Part shown: piece after piece, positions 18,529 through 26,345 of the stretch
Position numbering within the stretch: position 1 is the stretch's first letter
Layout: the number at the start of each line of letters is the position of its first letter
NCBI GenBank assembly: GCA_020847675.1
Contig: JADLBN010000206.1
Location: 1-35,365, forward strand
DNA length: 35,365 bases
DNA from: Burkholderiales bacterium
Lineage (GTDB): Bacteria; Pseudomonadota; Gammaproteobacteria; Burkholderiales; Casimicrobiaceae
Direction: 5' to 3'
Program-made: the position numbers and the translations under genes
The notes under the pieces: generated by a model
What the model was told of the DNA's origin: nothing
What the model saw: the letters and a program-made list of their open reading frames with translations, nothing else
Databases searched by the model: none

Positions 18529-20393
18529 TCCGCCGCCTCCGCCGCGATGCCCGCGCTCTCGCGCTTCGGCAACCGGATGCGCGGCGTGTCGCCGCAGTGG
18601 CTCATCTCGATGAACGATTTCTTCATGTCCCAGGCCCCGGTCGGACAGCGCTCGGCGCACAGCCCGCAGTGCAGGCACACGTCCTCGTCCTTCGCCATCA
18701 CGCGCCGGCTCGCGAGCGCACCGGAGACGTACAGGTCCTGCGCGAGGTTCGCGGCCGGCGCCCGAAGCCGCGCGCGCAGGTCGGCCTCGTCGCCGTTCGC
18801 CGTGAACGTGATGCAGTCCATCGGGCAGATGTCGACGCAGGCGTCGCACTCGATGCACAGCTTGTCGGTGAACACCGTCTGCACGTCGCAGTTCAGGCAC
18901 CGCTGCGCCTCGGCGAAGGCGAGCTTCGCGTCGAAGCCGAGCTCGACCTCCTGCCGGATGTCCTTCAGCGCGATCACCGTGTCCTTGAGCGGCACGCGGT
19001 AGCGCCTGTCGCTGGTGATCGCGTTGTCGTAGCTCCACTCGTGGATGCCCATCTTCTGCGACGTGACGAGGAAGGTGGGCGGCGGCCGCTTCGCGACGTC
19101 CTCGCCGCGGCAGTGCCGGTCGATCGAGATCGCGGCGTCGTGCCCGTGCGCGACCGCCCAGATGATGTTCTTCGGCCCGAACGCCGCGTCACCGCCGAAG
19201 AACACGCCGGGCCGCGTCGACGCCATCGTGACCTTGTCGACGACCGGCATCCCCCAGCGGTCGAACGCGATGCCGAGATCGCGCTCGATCCAGGGAAACG
19301 CGTTCTCCTGTCCCACCGCGACCAGCACGTCGTCGCAGTCGAAACGCACTTCCGGTTCGCCGGTCGGCACCAGCTCGCGCCGCCCCTTCGCGTCGTACTT
19401 CGCGGCGACCCTGTCGAAGGTGATCCCAATGAGCCGGCCTCCCTCGTGCAGGAACGCCTTGGGTACCAGGAAGTTGTGGATCGGGATGCCCTCGTGCTGC
19501 GCGTCCTCCTTCTCCCACGGCGAGGCCTTCATCTCGTCGAAGCCGGAGCGCACCACGACGTCGACCTTCTCGCCGCCGAGCCTGCGCGCGCTCCGGCAGC
19601 AGTCCATCGCGGTGTTGCCGCCGCCCAGCACGACGACGCGCCGGCCGATCGAGGTCGTGTGGCCGAACGACACCGACGAGAGCCAGTCGATGCCGATGTG
19701 GATGTGCCTGGCAGCCTCCTTGCGTCCCGGCATGTCGAGGTCGCGCCCGCGCGGCGCGCCGCTGCCGACGAACACCGCGTCGTAGCCCTCGCCGAGGAGC
19801 TTCGCCATCGAGTCGATGCGCGTGCCGCCGCGGAACTCGATGCCGAGGTCGAGGACATACCCGCACTCCTCGTCGATGACGCGATCCGGCAGCCGGAACT
19901 TCGGGATCTGCGTGCGCATCATGCCGCCCGCCTTCGGGTCGGCGTCGAAGACGACGCAGTGGTAGCCGTGAGGCGCGAGGTCGCGCGCGACGGTGAGCGA
20001 CGCAGGGCCGCCGCCGACCAGCGCGACGCGCTTGCCGTTCATTCTCGCGGCGGGCTTCGGCAGCCGCGCCCGGACGTCGCTCTTGTAGTCCGCCGCGACG
20101 CGCTTCAGGCGGCATATCGCCACCGGTTCCGGCTTCGCTCCCGCCTTGCGGTGTTCGGGCGAACCCACTTCGACACGGACGCGGCGGCAGGCCGGTTCGC
20201 AGGGGCGGTCGCAGGTGCGTCCGAGGATTCCCGGGAAGACGTTCGACTTCCAGTTGATCAGGTAGGCGTCGTCGTAACGCCCCTGCGCGATCAGCCTGAT
20301 GTACTCGGGAACCGGGGTGTGCGCCGGGCACGCCCATTGGCAATCGACGACCTTGTGGAAATACTCGGGCTGGGTGATGTCCGTCGGGTTCAA
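18525..20393 (-). CDS. korC: FAD/NAD(P)H oxidoreductase with GltD-like core and C-terminal 2x[4Fe-4S] ferredoxin domain, KorC-like
   Basis: Iron-sulfur flavoprotein of about 622 residues linking NAD(P)(H) to the KorAB enzyme. The N-terminal cysteine-rich helical domain has CQWACPAHTPVPEYI and GRTCDRPCEPACRR, as in GltD. An FAD-binding site (VALVGGGPASLTVARDL) and an NAD(P)H site (RVVVLGGGNTAMDCCRSA) follow. FFGGDAAFGPKNII is the second FAD motif. The C-terminal ferredoxin domain carries CIECDACVDICPMDC and CLHCGLCAERCP, two [4Fe-4S] clusters. The TTG at 20393 is chosen because GAGGAGAGA lies just before it; an ATG at 20423 is possible. Azoarcus/Thauera 2-oxoglutarate:NADP+ oxidoreductase has a comparable third subunit, from memory. 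Confidence 0.87.
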   Translation of the reverse strand: MNPTDITQPEYFHKVVDCQWACPAHTPVPEYIRLIAQGRYDDAYLINWKSNVFPGILGRTCDRPCEPACRRVRVEVGSPEHRKAGAKPEPVAICRLKRVAADYKSDVRARLPKPAARMNGKRVALVGGGPASLTVARDLAPHGYHCVVFDADPKAGGMMRTQIPKFRLPDRVIDEECGYVLDLGIEFRGGTRIDSMAKLLGEGYDAVFVGSGAPRGRDLDMPGRKEAARHIHIGIDWLSSVSFGHTTSIGRRVVVLGGGNTAMDCCRSARRLGGEKVDVVVRSGFDEMKASPWEKEDAQHEGIPIHNFLVPKAFLHEGGRLIGITFDRVAAKYDAKGRRELVPTGEPEVRFDCDDVLVAVGQENAFPWIERDLGIAFDRWGMPVVDKVTMASTRPGVFFGGDAAFGPKNIIWAVAHGHDAAISIDRHCRGEDVAKRPPPTFLVTSQKMGIHEWSYDNAITSDRRYRVPLKDTVIALKDIRQEVELGFDAKLAFAEAQRCLNCDVQTVFTDKLCIECDACVDICPMDCITFTANGDEADLRARLRAPAANLAQDLYVSGALASRRVMAKDEDVCLHCGLCAERCPTGAWDMKKSFIEMSHCGDTPRIRLPKRESAGIAAEAAE

Positions 20394-20768
20394 GCTCTCT
20401 CCTCGTGCCCGTTCGCCACGCACGGATCCGACGCGGAGGGTCCATATCCCGGCCCGGCCGCCGGCGGATCTCCCCGAGGGCGCCGCGAACGCAGGCCGAA
20501 TGCTACGCCGATCGGCCCTCGCCGCCTACCGACGGGACCGGTTGACGTGTCCTCGTCCCCGGCTGTTGCGCCGCAACGCGAGCCCCGCGCGCGGACGCGT
20601 ACCGCAAACTCCCCGGCTGGCGCTTTCCGAGGCAAACCCCGTGCCGCACGATGACCCTGATTCGCTCATGGCAATGACGCGACCGGGTGCCGTCCACGAC
20701 GCCCGTTTGCGCGTTCGCCGGAGCGAGCGCGCCCGGAACGGTAAAATCGACCCGGTGCAGTCAACGCG
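20394..20768. other. 375-bp divergent intergenic region, korC and selD
   Basis: Non-coding stretch between the divergent korCAB operon and selD. It holds the GAGGAGAGA ribosome-binding site of korC at its left end and a TAAAAT near its right end. I looked for tRNA-Sec because selD is adjacent and found no acceptor/T-arm arrangement. No convincing repeat or conserved ORF was found; short open frames here have no coding signature. Confidence 0.5.
20742..20747 (+). promoter_or_regulatory. candidate -10 element upstream of selD
   Basis: TAAAAT (five of six matches) in otherwise GC-rich sequence, 21 bases before the selD start. There is no good -35 at normal spacing. Confidence 0.3.
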
Positions 20769-21836
20769 ATGGACATGAACACCGTCGAAACGGTTCCCCT
20801 GCGGCTGACCGGGTTCAGCCACGGCGGCGGGTGCGGCTGCAAGATCGCGCCCGGCGTCCTGCAGCAGATTCTCGCGAAGGCCACCGCTGGCCCGCTTCCG
20901 TTGCCGCCGGATCTCCTGGTCGGCATCGAGACCGCCGACGACGCGGCCGTCTACCGGATCAACGAGCGGCAGGCGATCGTCGCGACCACCGACTTCTTCA
21001 TGCCGATCGTCGACGATCCGCACGATTTCGGCGCGATCGCCGCGACCAACGCGATCTCGGACGTCTACGCGATGGGCGGCACGCCGCTGTTCGCGCTCGC
21101 GCTCGTCGGCATGCCGGTCGACCGGTTGCCGGTCGAGACGATCCGCCGCATCCTCGAAGGCGGCGAGGACGCGTGCCGCCGCGCGGGCATTCCGGTAGCC
21201 GGCGGCCACACGATCGACTCGGTGGAGCCGATCTACGGTCTGGTCGCCATCGGGCTCGTCGATCCCGCGAACCTGAAACGCAATGCGGGCGCCCGACCCG
21301 GCGACAGGCTGGTGCTCGGGAAGCCGCTCGGCGTGGGCATCTTGAGCGCGGCGCTCAAGAAGGGGCGGCTCGGTGCCGCAGGCTACGCGGAGATGATCGC
21401 GAGCACGACGAAGCTCAACACGCCGGGCATCGCGCTCGGCACGATGCCCGGCGTCCACGCGCTGACCGACGTCACCGGTTTCGGCCTCGCGGGCCACCTG
21501 CTCGGGATCTGCCGCGCCTCGAACGTCGCCGCCCGGGTCGACTTCGCGAGCGTGCCGTTCCTGCCGGAGGCCGCCGACTTCGTCCGCGCCGGGATCTTCA
21601 CCGGCGCTTCCGAGCGCAACTGGACCGGCTTCGGTGCCGAGGTGACGGTCGAAGGGCCCGACGCCACCCTCGCGCGCACGCTCCTCACGGACCCGCAGAC
21701 TTCCGGGGGCCTCCTCGTGGCCTGTGCGCCCGGCGACGTCGATGCGGTGCTGCGCGTGTTCTCGCGCGAGGGTTTCGACCGGGCCGCCGTCGTGGGCGAG
21801 ATCCTGCCGGGCCCGCCGCGCGTCGTGATCGGCTGA
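20769..21836 (+). CDS. selD: selenide, water dikinase
   Basis: SelD, 355 residues, makes selenophosphate from selenide and ATP for selenocysteine and 2-selenouridine synthesis. The catalytic glycine-rich loop reads HGGGCGCKIAP, with Cys22 (equivalent to E. coli Cys17) and Lys25. The form is therefore the cysteine type and not itself a selenoprotein. AIVATTDFFMPIVDDPHDFGAIAATNAISDVYAMGG holds the ATP/Mg-binding aspartates, and AGGHTIDSVEPIYGL and LTDVTGFGLAGHL follow. LLTDPQTSGGLL is the C-terminal signature. An ATG two codons downstream is an equal alternative start. selA, selB, selC and selU are not in the window, so which selenium use it serves is unknown. Confidence 0.96.
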   Translation: MDMNTVETVPLRLTGFSHGGGCGCKIAPGVLQQILAKATAGPLPLPPDLLVGIETADDAAVYRINERQAIVATTDFFMPIVDDPHDFGAIAATNAISDVYAMGGTPLFALALVGMPVDRLPVETIRRILEGGEDACRRAGIPVAGGHTIDSVEPIYGLVAIGLVDPANLKRNAGARPGDRLVLGKPLGVGILSAALKKGRLGAAGYAEMIASTTKLNTPGIALGTMPGVHALTDVTGFGLAGHLLGICRASNVAARVDFASVPFLPEAADFVRAGIFTGASERNWTGFGAEVTVEGPDATLARTLLTDPQTSGGLLVACAPGDVDAVLRVFSREGFDRAAVVGEILPGPPRVVIG

Positions 21837-21838
21837 CC

Positions 21839-22174
21839 ATGGGCGTGCGGGTCGTCGTCGCCGTCCTCGTGGGTGCCGCGATCGTCGCGGCGATCGCCTG
21901 GCAGCGCTTGTACTCGCAGGAGGCTCAGATCGAACGGGCGTACGAGGCCTGCATGACGCGCTTCGGTGGAGGCAAGGAAGGCGCGAAGGCCGCCACCCCT
22001 CCCGAATCGGGGTCGCAGGCCTCCGGCGCGGATGCGCTGGGCAAGGCGATGCAGGATCTCGTGCGCGGCGTCACCGCCGGCATGTCGGAAGCCGTGTGCG
22101 GCGCGCTGCGCGACGCGTGCCGGGCGGACTTCGACGGCGTCGTCTGCCGCAACGCGATCGCCGGGTTCCGCTGA
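21839..22174 (+). CDS. small membrane-anchored hypothetical protein with cysteines
   Basis: Unrecognised protein of 111 residues. A single N-terminal hydrophobic helix (VVVAVLVGAAIVAAIAW) most likely anchors it in the inner membrane, with the rest in the periplasm. After a low-complexity linker (about 50-65) there is a helical region with four cysteines in total: Cys38 in YEACMTRFGGG, and C-terminal VCGALRDACRADFDGVVCRN. The spacing suggests disulfide pairs. It begins two bases after selD and its stop overlaps the nei start (TGATG), so it is co-transcribed with both. Coding status is supported by this tight packing; function is unknown. Confidence 0.7.
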   Translation: MGVRVVVAVLVGAAIVAAIAWQRLYSQEAQIERAYEACMTRFGGGKEGAKAATPPESGSQASGADALGKAMQDLVRGVTAGMSEAVCGALRDACRADFDGVVCRNAIAGFR

Positions 22175-23013
22175 TGCCCGAAGGGCCCGAGGTCCGTCGC
22201 GAGGCCGACGCGATCGCGCGTGCGCTCGCCGGCGGGCCGCTCGAACGCGTCGAGTACCGGGTGCGCCCGCTCGCCGCCCGCGCGGAGGCGCTGCGCGGAG
22301 CGCGCGTGAGCGCCGTCGCCCCGCGGGGCAAGGCGATGCTGATCGCGTTCGACTGCGGCCTCGTGCACCTGTCGCACCACCAGCTCTACGGCCGCTGGCG
22401 CGTGTCCGGCGCGGGAAGCGAACCCGACGCCGATCGCACGGTGCGTGTCGTGCTCGCGACCGCGAGGCGCGCCGCGGTCCTGTACAGCGCCACCGCGATC
22501 GACCTCGTGGCATCGCGCGACGTCGACGCGCACCCGATGGTGTCGGCCCTCGGACCGGATGCGCTCGACCCGTCGGTCACGCCCGCAGCGATCGGCGCGC
22601 GTCTCGCCGATCCCCGGTTCGTCCGGATCACGCTCGGGCACCTGCTCCTCGATCAGCGCTTCTGCGCCGGTCTGGGCAACTACCTGCGGAGCGACATCCT
22701 GCACACCGCGGGCCTGCGCGCACAGGCGCGCCCGCGCGACCTCGACGCGCGCACCCTGAGCCGGCTCGCCGCGGCGATCGTCGCGCTGCCGCGCCGCAGC
22801 TACCGCACGCGAGGCATCACCAACGACCTGCGGCGCGCTCGCGCGCTCGCCCTTCGAGGCGTGCCGCGACGAGAACGGCGCTTTCTCGTCTACGACCGGG
22901 AAGGCGCGCCCTGCTGGACCTGCGCGACACCGATCCGTCGCGAGGACGCTGCCGGCCGCGGCTGGTACTACTGCCCGAACTGCCAACCCGGCATTCGACT
23001 GCCGCGGCGCTGA
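22174..23013 (+). CDS. nei: endonuclease VIII (Nei-type DNA glycosylase/AP lyase)
   Basis: Fpg/Nei-family base-excision repair enzyme, 279 residues. It removes oxidised pyrimidines and cleaves the abasic strand by beta/delta elimination. MPEGPEVRREAD supplies the nucleophile Pro2 and Glu3, and Lys53 lies in PRGKAML. LSHHQLYGRWRV is closer to E. coli Nei than to MutM. The H2TH region is LDQRFCAGLGNYLRSDILH. The C-terminal zinc finger is CWTC...CPNC, with the finger arginine expected in RREDAAGRGWYYC. The start is fixed because Pro2 must follow Met1. Confidence 0.95.
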   Translation: MPEGPEVRREADAIARALAGGPLERVEYRVRPLAARAEALRGARVSAVAPRGKAMLIAFDCGLVHLSHHQLYGRWRVSGAGSEPDADRTVRVVLATARRAAVLYSATAIDLVASRDVDAHPMVSALGPDALDPSVTPAAIGARLADPRFVRITLGHLLLDQRFCAGLGNYLRSDILHTAGLRAQARPRDLDARTLSRLAAAIVALPRRSYRTRGITNDLRRARALALRGVPRRERRFLVYDREGAPCWTCATPIRREDAAGRGWYYCPNCQPGIRLPRR

Positions 23014-23161
23014 CGCACCGGTCGAAACGGCGAGGATCCGGTTGCGGGCGTCGCGCGGCCGCGTCGGACGACCCGACGCCATCCGCACGACGTCGCGTTC
23101 GTCGAACCTGCGACGCGAGGCTCGCGCCACGCGGATCCGGGTTCGGGCATCATGGTCTGTC

Positions 23162-24787
23162 ATGCGCCTGACAGCCCTCGTGTTCATGGCACTCGTCTCC
23201 CCCGCGCCCGCAGCCCTGCCGGACCTGCCGTCGCCTGACGGCCCGGTCGGCCTCCACGCGGCATCCGACTTCGCCGTCACGACGGGCGACCTCTCGTCGA
23301 TCGGACCCGCGCCGCGCCTGTACTTCGCGAAGGAGTGGATCGCCGTGCCGCGCGACGGCGTGCCGGTGTCGGACTACGCTCGCGGCGTGAGCGCGGACGA
23401 GGACGTTCGCGCCTGGAACGCGACGCCCGAGGCGGACGAGCGGCCCGGCGCGCGGCCGCCGCTCGTGTGGCTGGGCTCGCCGGATCGCATCGCGCACGCG
23501 CGCCTCGACCCCGGCCTGGCGCGGCTCGACGCCGGGGGCCGTGGCGAACCTCTGAGGCTCGCGCCCCGGCTTCCGTCGAACGGATCGTGGGTCGATGCAT
23601 CCACCGGTCCCTGGTACGCCGCGCGCGAGGTGACGCTGCGCGGCCGCCGGGTCGACGGGGTGTTCGAGGCGCGCACGCTGTGGCCTGAGGACTTCCGCCT
23701 CGATCCGGCCGCGCCGGTCGTGCCGCTCGCATCGACGCTGCCGCCCGCAGCGGCGTTGCGCGACCGGGTCCGCAGCGCGGGCGCCGATGCGCGGGGCGAA
23801 TTCGCCGCGCAGGTGCTGTGGGAGCGACAGGACAGGACGCGAGCGTGGGAAGGCAAGCCGGTGCTGCTCGTCATGGTCAACGGCGCCCAGGGCGACGACG
23901 ACGAAGCCTGGGGCGGCCACTTCGCGATCGGCACCGGCCGGCTAGGCAACGACGGGTCGATCGGCGACATCCTGGTCGACAACTTCTACTCGCTCGACGT
24001 GGTGAGCGAGAAGGGCATCCTCGCCGCGCCGACGCCGCTCGACCAGTACCTCGCGGATCTCAACAGCGGGCAGGCGTGGTACCGGCCCTCGTCGCTCGTC
24101 GTCGCGGTGCTCGCGGACGACGCGGTGCCCGCGCGCGTGCAGGGCGCGTTCAACCGCGTCTACGCGCAGTTCTGGCGCCACCAGTTGCGCTACCGGCACT
24201 CGCTCGCGAACTGCTCGGGCATCAGCGTCGACACGCTGCGCGCGCTCGGATGGCGACTGCCGGCGAACGAGCCCGGCATCGCGTCGACTGCGCTCGCGTG
24301 GGTCGCGCTCCCGTGGACGCTCCTGACCGAACGCTCGGTGTCGAAGGCGCGCGTGGCCTACGAGTACCTGACCGAGGATCGCACGCGCCTGTTCCCGGCC
24401 GTCGCGTTCGAGACGCTGGGAGCATCGCTCGTCGGCCTCGCCCGGCACGGGGCGGACGCCGGCGCGGGCGAACTCGAGCGCCGCCTCGCGCGCGACCTCG
24501 ACGCGCTCGTGCTGGTGCACGTGCCGCAGTTGCCGTCGTCGCGTGCGGCGGGTTCGTGGGCGGTCGGGTCGCCGGCCGAGTACCGCGGCAAGGCGCCCGG
24601 GGATCCCGAGGACTGGAAGATCATCCCGGTACTCGCTCGCCCGTACCCGTCGAACCTCCGCGACGGCGACCTGCTGCCCGAGGAGCGGCGTCCGTCGGAC
24701 CTGCCGCTCGTCGCGTGGGCGGCGATCGCGGTCGCCGCGGTCGTCGCGCTGACCGTGGGGGTCGCGCGCTTCCTGATGCGACGCTGA
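23162..24787 (+). CDS. hypothetical exported and membrane-anchored protein, possible permuted papain-like fold
   Basis: Protein of 541 residues that I cannot assign to a named family. It has an N-terminal signal peptide (MRLTALVFMALVSPAPAALP) and a single C-terminal membrane helix (LPLVAWAAIAVAAVVALTVGVARFLM) followed by MRR, giving a periplasmic body tethered to the inner membrane. The central region contains WGGHFAIGTG (His253), then NFYSLD, and 98 residues later SLANCSGISVDTLRALGW (Cys351). A histidine preceding an NC motif is the order in circularly permuted NlpC/P60 and DUF4105-like proteins; this is inference. The ATG at 23162 is picked because the signal peptide starts there; the frame is open from 23042. 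Confidence 0.75.
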   Translation: MRLTALVFMALVSPAPAALPDLPSPDGPVGLHAASDFAVTTGDLSSIGPAPRLYFAKEWIAVPRDGVPVSDYARGVSADEDVRAWNATPEADERPGARPPLVWLGSPDRIAHARLDPGLARLDAGGRGEPLRLAPRLPSNGSWVDASTGPWYAAREVTLRGRRVDGVFEARTLWPEDFRLDPAAPVVPLASTLPPAAALRDRVRSAGADARGEFAAQVLWERQDRTRAWEGKPVLLVMVNGAQGDDDEAWGGHFAIGTGRLGNDGSIGDILVDNFYSLDVVSEKGILAAPTPLDQYLADLNSGQAWYRPSSLVVAVLADDAVPARVQGAFNRVYAQFWRHQLRYRHSLANCSGISVDTLRALGWRLPANEPGIASTALAWVALPWTLLTERSVSKARVAYEYLTEDRTRLFPAVAFETLGASLVGLARHGADAGAGELERRLARDLDALVLVHVPQLPSSRAAGSWAVGSPAEYRGKAPGDPEDWKIIPVLARPYPSNLRDGDLLPEERRPSDLPLVAWAAIAVAAVVALTVGVARFLMRR

Positions 24788-24805
24788 GCGGGTAGCGCCG
24801 CGACC

Positions 24806-24839
24806 TTGACGCATTCCTGCAGTTCCACGATATTGGAAC
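24806..24839 (+). promoter_or_regulatory. promoter with embedded palindromic operator for the ArsR-type gene
   Basis: TTGACG at 24806-24811 is followed after 17 bases by GATATT at 24829-24834, a plausible sigma-70 promoter. The palindrome GTTCCA-N6-TGGAAC (24822-24839) covers the -10 box and ends one base before the ATG at 24841. Its right arm also supplies the GGAA that may serve as ribosome-binding site. A dimeric repressor bound here would block both transcription and possibly translation initiation, as expected for ArsR autoregulation. Confidence 0.6.
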
Positions 24840-24840
24840 C

Positions 24841-25263
24841 ATGCGATCGCGGAATGCCCTGACGTCGCCCTCCTACCCGCAGGGCCACACGCTCGACACC
24901 GCCCGCGCGCTCGCGGCGCTCGCGGCCCTCGCGCAGCCGACGCGGCTCGCGATCGTCCGGCTCCTCGTCGGCCATGCGCCGGAAGGCCTCACCCCGGGCG
25001 ACATCGCGAAGACTCTGGACGTCCCTCCGGCGACGCTGTCGTTCCACCTGAAGGAACTGGCGACCGCGGGCCTCGCCGTCGACCGCCGCGAGAGCCGGAA
25101 CATCCGCTACCGCGCCGACCTCGCCACGATGGGCGCGCTGGTCGGCTACCTGACCGACCACTGCTGCCGAGCGACCGGGCGCGTGGTCGACGCGGGTTGC
25201 GGGCCGGCCTGCGAACCTCCCGCGCGCAGAACCGTGCCGCGTCGCGGCAAGGGTTCACGATGA
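24841..25263 (+). CDS. ArsR/SmtB-family winged-helix repressor with C-terminal cysteine cluster
   Basis: Metalloregulator-type winged helix protein of 140 residues. ALAALAQPTRLAIVRLLV and GLTPGDIAKTLDVPPATLSFHLKELATAGL form the helix-turn-helix, and RRESRNIRYRADL the wing. The C-terminus has adjacent Cys108-Cys109 (LTDHCC), then Cys120 and Cys124 (GCGPAC). Vicinal C-terminal cysteines resemble the As(III) site of the Acidithiobacillus-type ArsR, so arsenite or another thiol-reactive signal is plausible; this is inferred. A palindrome overlapping its own promoter suggests autoregulation. No arsenic resistance genes are near; its stop overlaps the start of a META-domain lipoprotein. Confidence 0.88.
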   Translation: MRSRNALTSPSYPQGHTLDTARALAALAALAQPTRLAIVRLLVGHAPEGLTPGDIAKTLDVPPATLSFHLKELATAGLAVDRRESRNIRYRADLATMGALVGYLTDHCCRATGRVVDAGCGPACEPPARRTVPRRGKGSR

Positions 25264-25733
25264 CGCGGGCCCCCGGTCCCCGGCCGATCGCAGACCGGGC
25301 GGCGAGCCGCTGGTCCGCGACCGTCGTTGCCGCGGGTCTCGCCGCCGCGATGCTCGTCGCCTCCTGCACGAGCGCCCGGCCGTCGGCGTCGGAATTTCCG
25401 ATCGGCAAGGCCTATGCGTGGATCGCAACCGATTCCGGCAGTGCACGCCACGCCCCCGGCGACCCGTCCCGCTACACGATCGCCTTCGACGCGAGCGGCC
25501 GGGCGACGATCCGTCTCGACTGCAACCGCGGCAGTTCGACGTGGACTCGCGAAGGCGACCGGCTCTCGCTCGCCCCGGTTGCATCGACCAAGATGCGATG
25601 TCCCGAAGGCTCGCTCGACACCGCGTTCGCCGCCGGCCTCGCGCAGGTCGCCGCGTGGCGCCGGGAAGGCGACGACCTCGTGCTCGTCGGCCGCGACGGC
25701 TCGGCGATGCGGTTCCGGCCGCTCGCCCGCTGA
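25260..25733 (+). CDS. META/HslJ-domain lipoprotein
   Basis: Predicted lipoprotein of 157 residues. The signal peptide ends in a VASC lipobox with Cys36, so it should be lipidated in the inner membrane. The mature part carries META/HslJ-like features: YTIAFDASGRATIRLDCNRG, with the conserved DCNR, then LSLAPVASTKMRC, and a C-terminal DLVLVGRDGSAMRFRPL strand pair. E. coli HslJ is linked to heat shock and novobiocin resistance, but this does not define the role here. The ATG overlaps the stop of the ArsR-type gene (ATGA), so the lipoprotein is probably controlled by that repressor. Its stop directly abuts the stop of the convergent lipoprotein gene (TGATCA). Confidence 0.8.
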   Translation: MTRAPGPRPIADRAASRWSATVVAAGLAAAMLVASCTSARPSASEFPIGKAYAWIATDSGSARHAPGDPSRYTIAFDASGRATIRLDCNRGSSTWTREGDRLSLAPVASTKMRCPEGSLDTAFAAGLAQVAAWRREGDDLVLVGRDGSAMRFRPLAR

Positions 25734-26345
25734 TCAGCGCGGCGCGGCGCGAAGGAAACCGCGCTTCGCGAGACCTGCCGCCACCGCGCCGGCCACCGCA
25801 CCCGCGTCCTCGTTGTGTCCCCGAGGATAGTAGTCGAGCACCATCGCGCGCCAGGTCCCCCTGGACGAACCGAGGCCGTAGAGACGCACTTCGGTCACGG
25901 CCGCGGGCGCCGTGTCGAGGTCGGTGCGCGGATCGGGATCGGAACGCGCGTCCATCCAGCGCTGGGCGCCGCGCCCGGCCTTGACCGGAACGTCGCTGGG
26001 CGGCTGCACGAACAGCACCGCGTCGGCGCCGGCACGGCGCGCGGCGTCGATCAGCGCAGAGCCGTCGACCGTCACCGCGCCGGCGTCCATCTCCGCGTCG
26101 CCGAGGAGCGCGCCGCGCGTGGTCGCCTGCACGCCGCTCGCGCCCAACCGCGACGCGAACGCCTCGTCCCAGGTCCTGCGGCGCGCGGCGTCGCCGTCGA
26201 TGGTCACGACCAGAACCTTCGCGAGCGGCTGCGTCGCCCGCACCGAGGCCTGCTCCATCTCCCTCAGCACGACGCGCCGGTCGGTGCTCGCGCAGCCGGC
26301 CGCGACGCAGAGCAACGCGGCGAGCGCCACGATCCGCAGCGTCAT
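25734..26345 (-). CDS. putative lipoprotein, paralogue of the upstream lipoprotein
   Basis: Unassigned lipoprotein of 203 residues. The signal peptide MTLRIVALAALLCVAAGC carries a lipobox with Cys18. The core KVLVVTIDGDAARRRTWDEAFASRLGASGV closely parallels KVLVVTVGGDLTQRRVFEDVVAARLSTVGV of the preceding gene, and both continue with a helix-rich ADAVLFVQ / ADGLMLVH segment. They are tandem paralogues. The family looks like the small DUF4136-type or related envelope lipoproteins, but I am not certain. The start ATG overlaps the upstream stop (ATGA). No function can be stated. Confidence 0.78.
   Translation of the reverse strand: MTLRIVALAALLCVAAGCASTDRRVVLREMEQASVRATQPLAKVLVVTIDGDAARRRTWDEAFASRLGASGVQATTRGALLGDAEMDAGAVTVDGSALIDAARRAGADAVLFVQPPSDVPVKAGRGAQRWMDARSDPDPRTDLDTAPAAVTEVRLYGLGSSRGTWRAMVLDYYPRGHNEDAGAVAGAVAAGLAKRGFLRAAPR

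Noticed and set aside
18597-20654. 685-residue plus-strand open frame
   Set aside because: It is antisense to korC, with shadow-type composition and no recognisable domain.
20394-20768. tRNA-Sec gene next to selD
   Set aside because: No extended acceptor stem, variable arm or T-loop arrangement could be found in the region on either strand.
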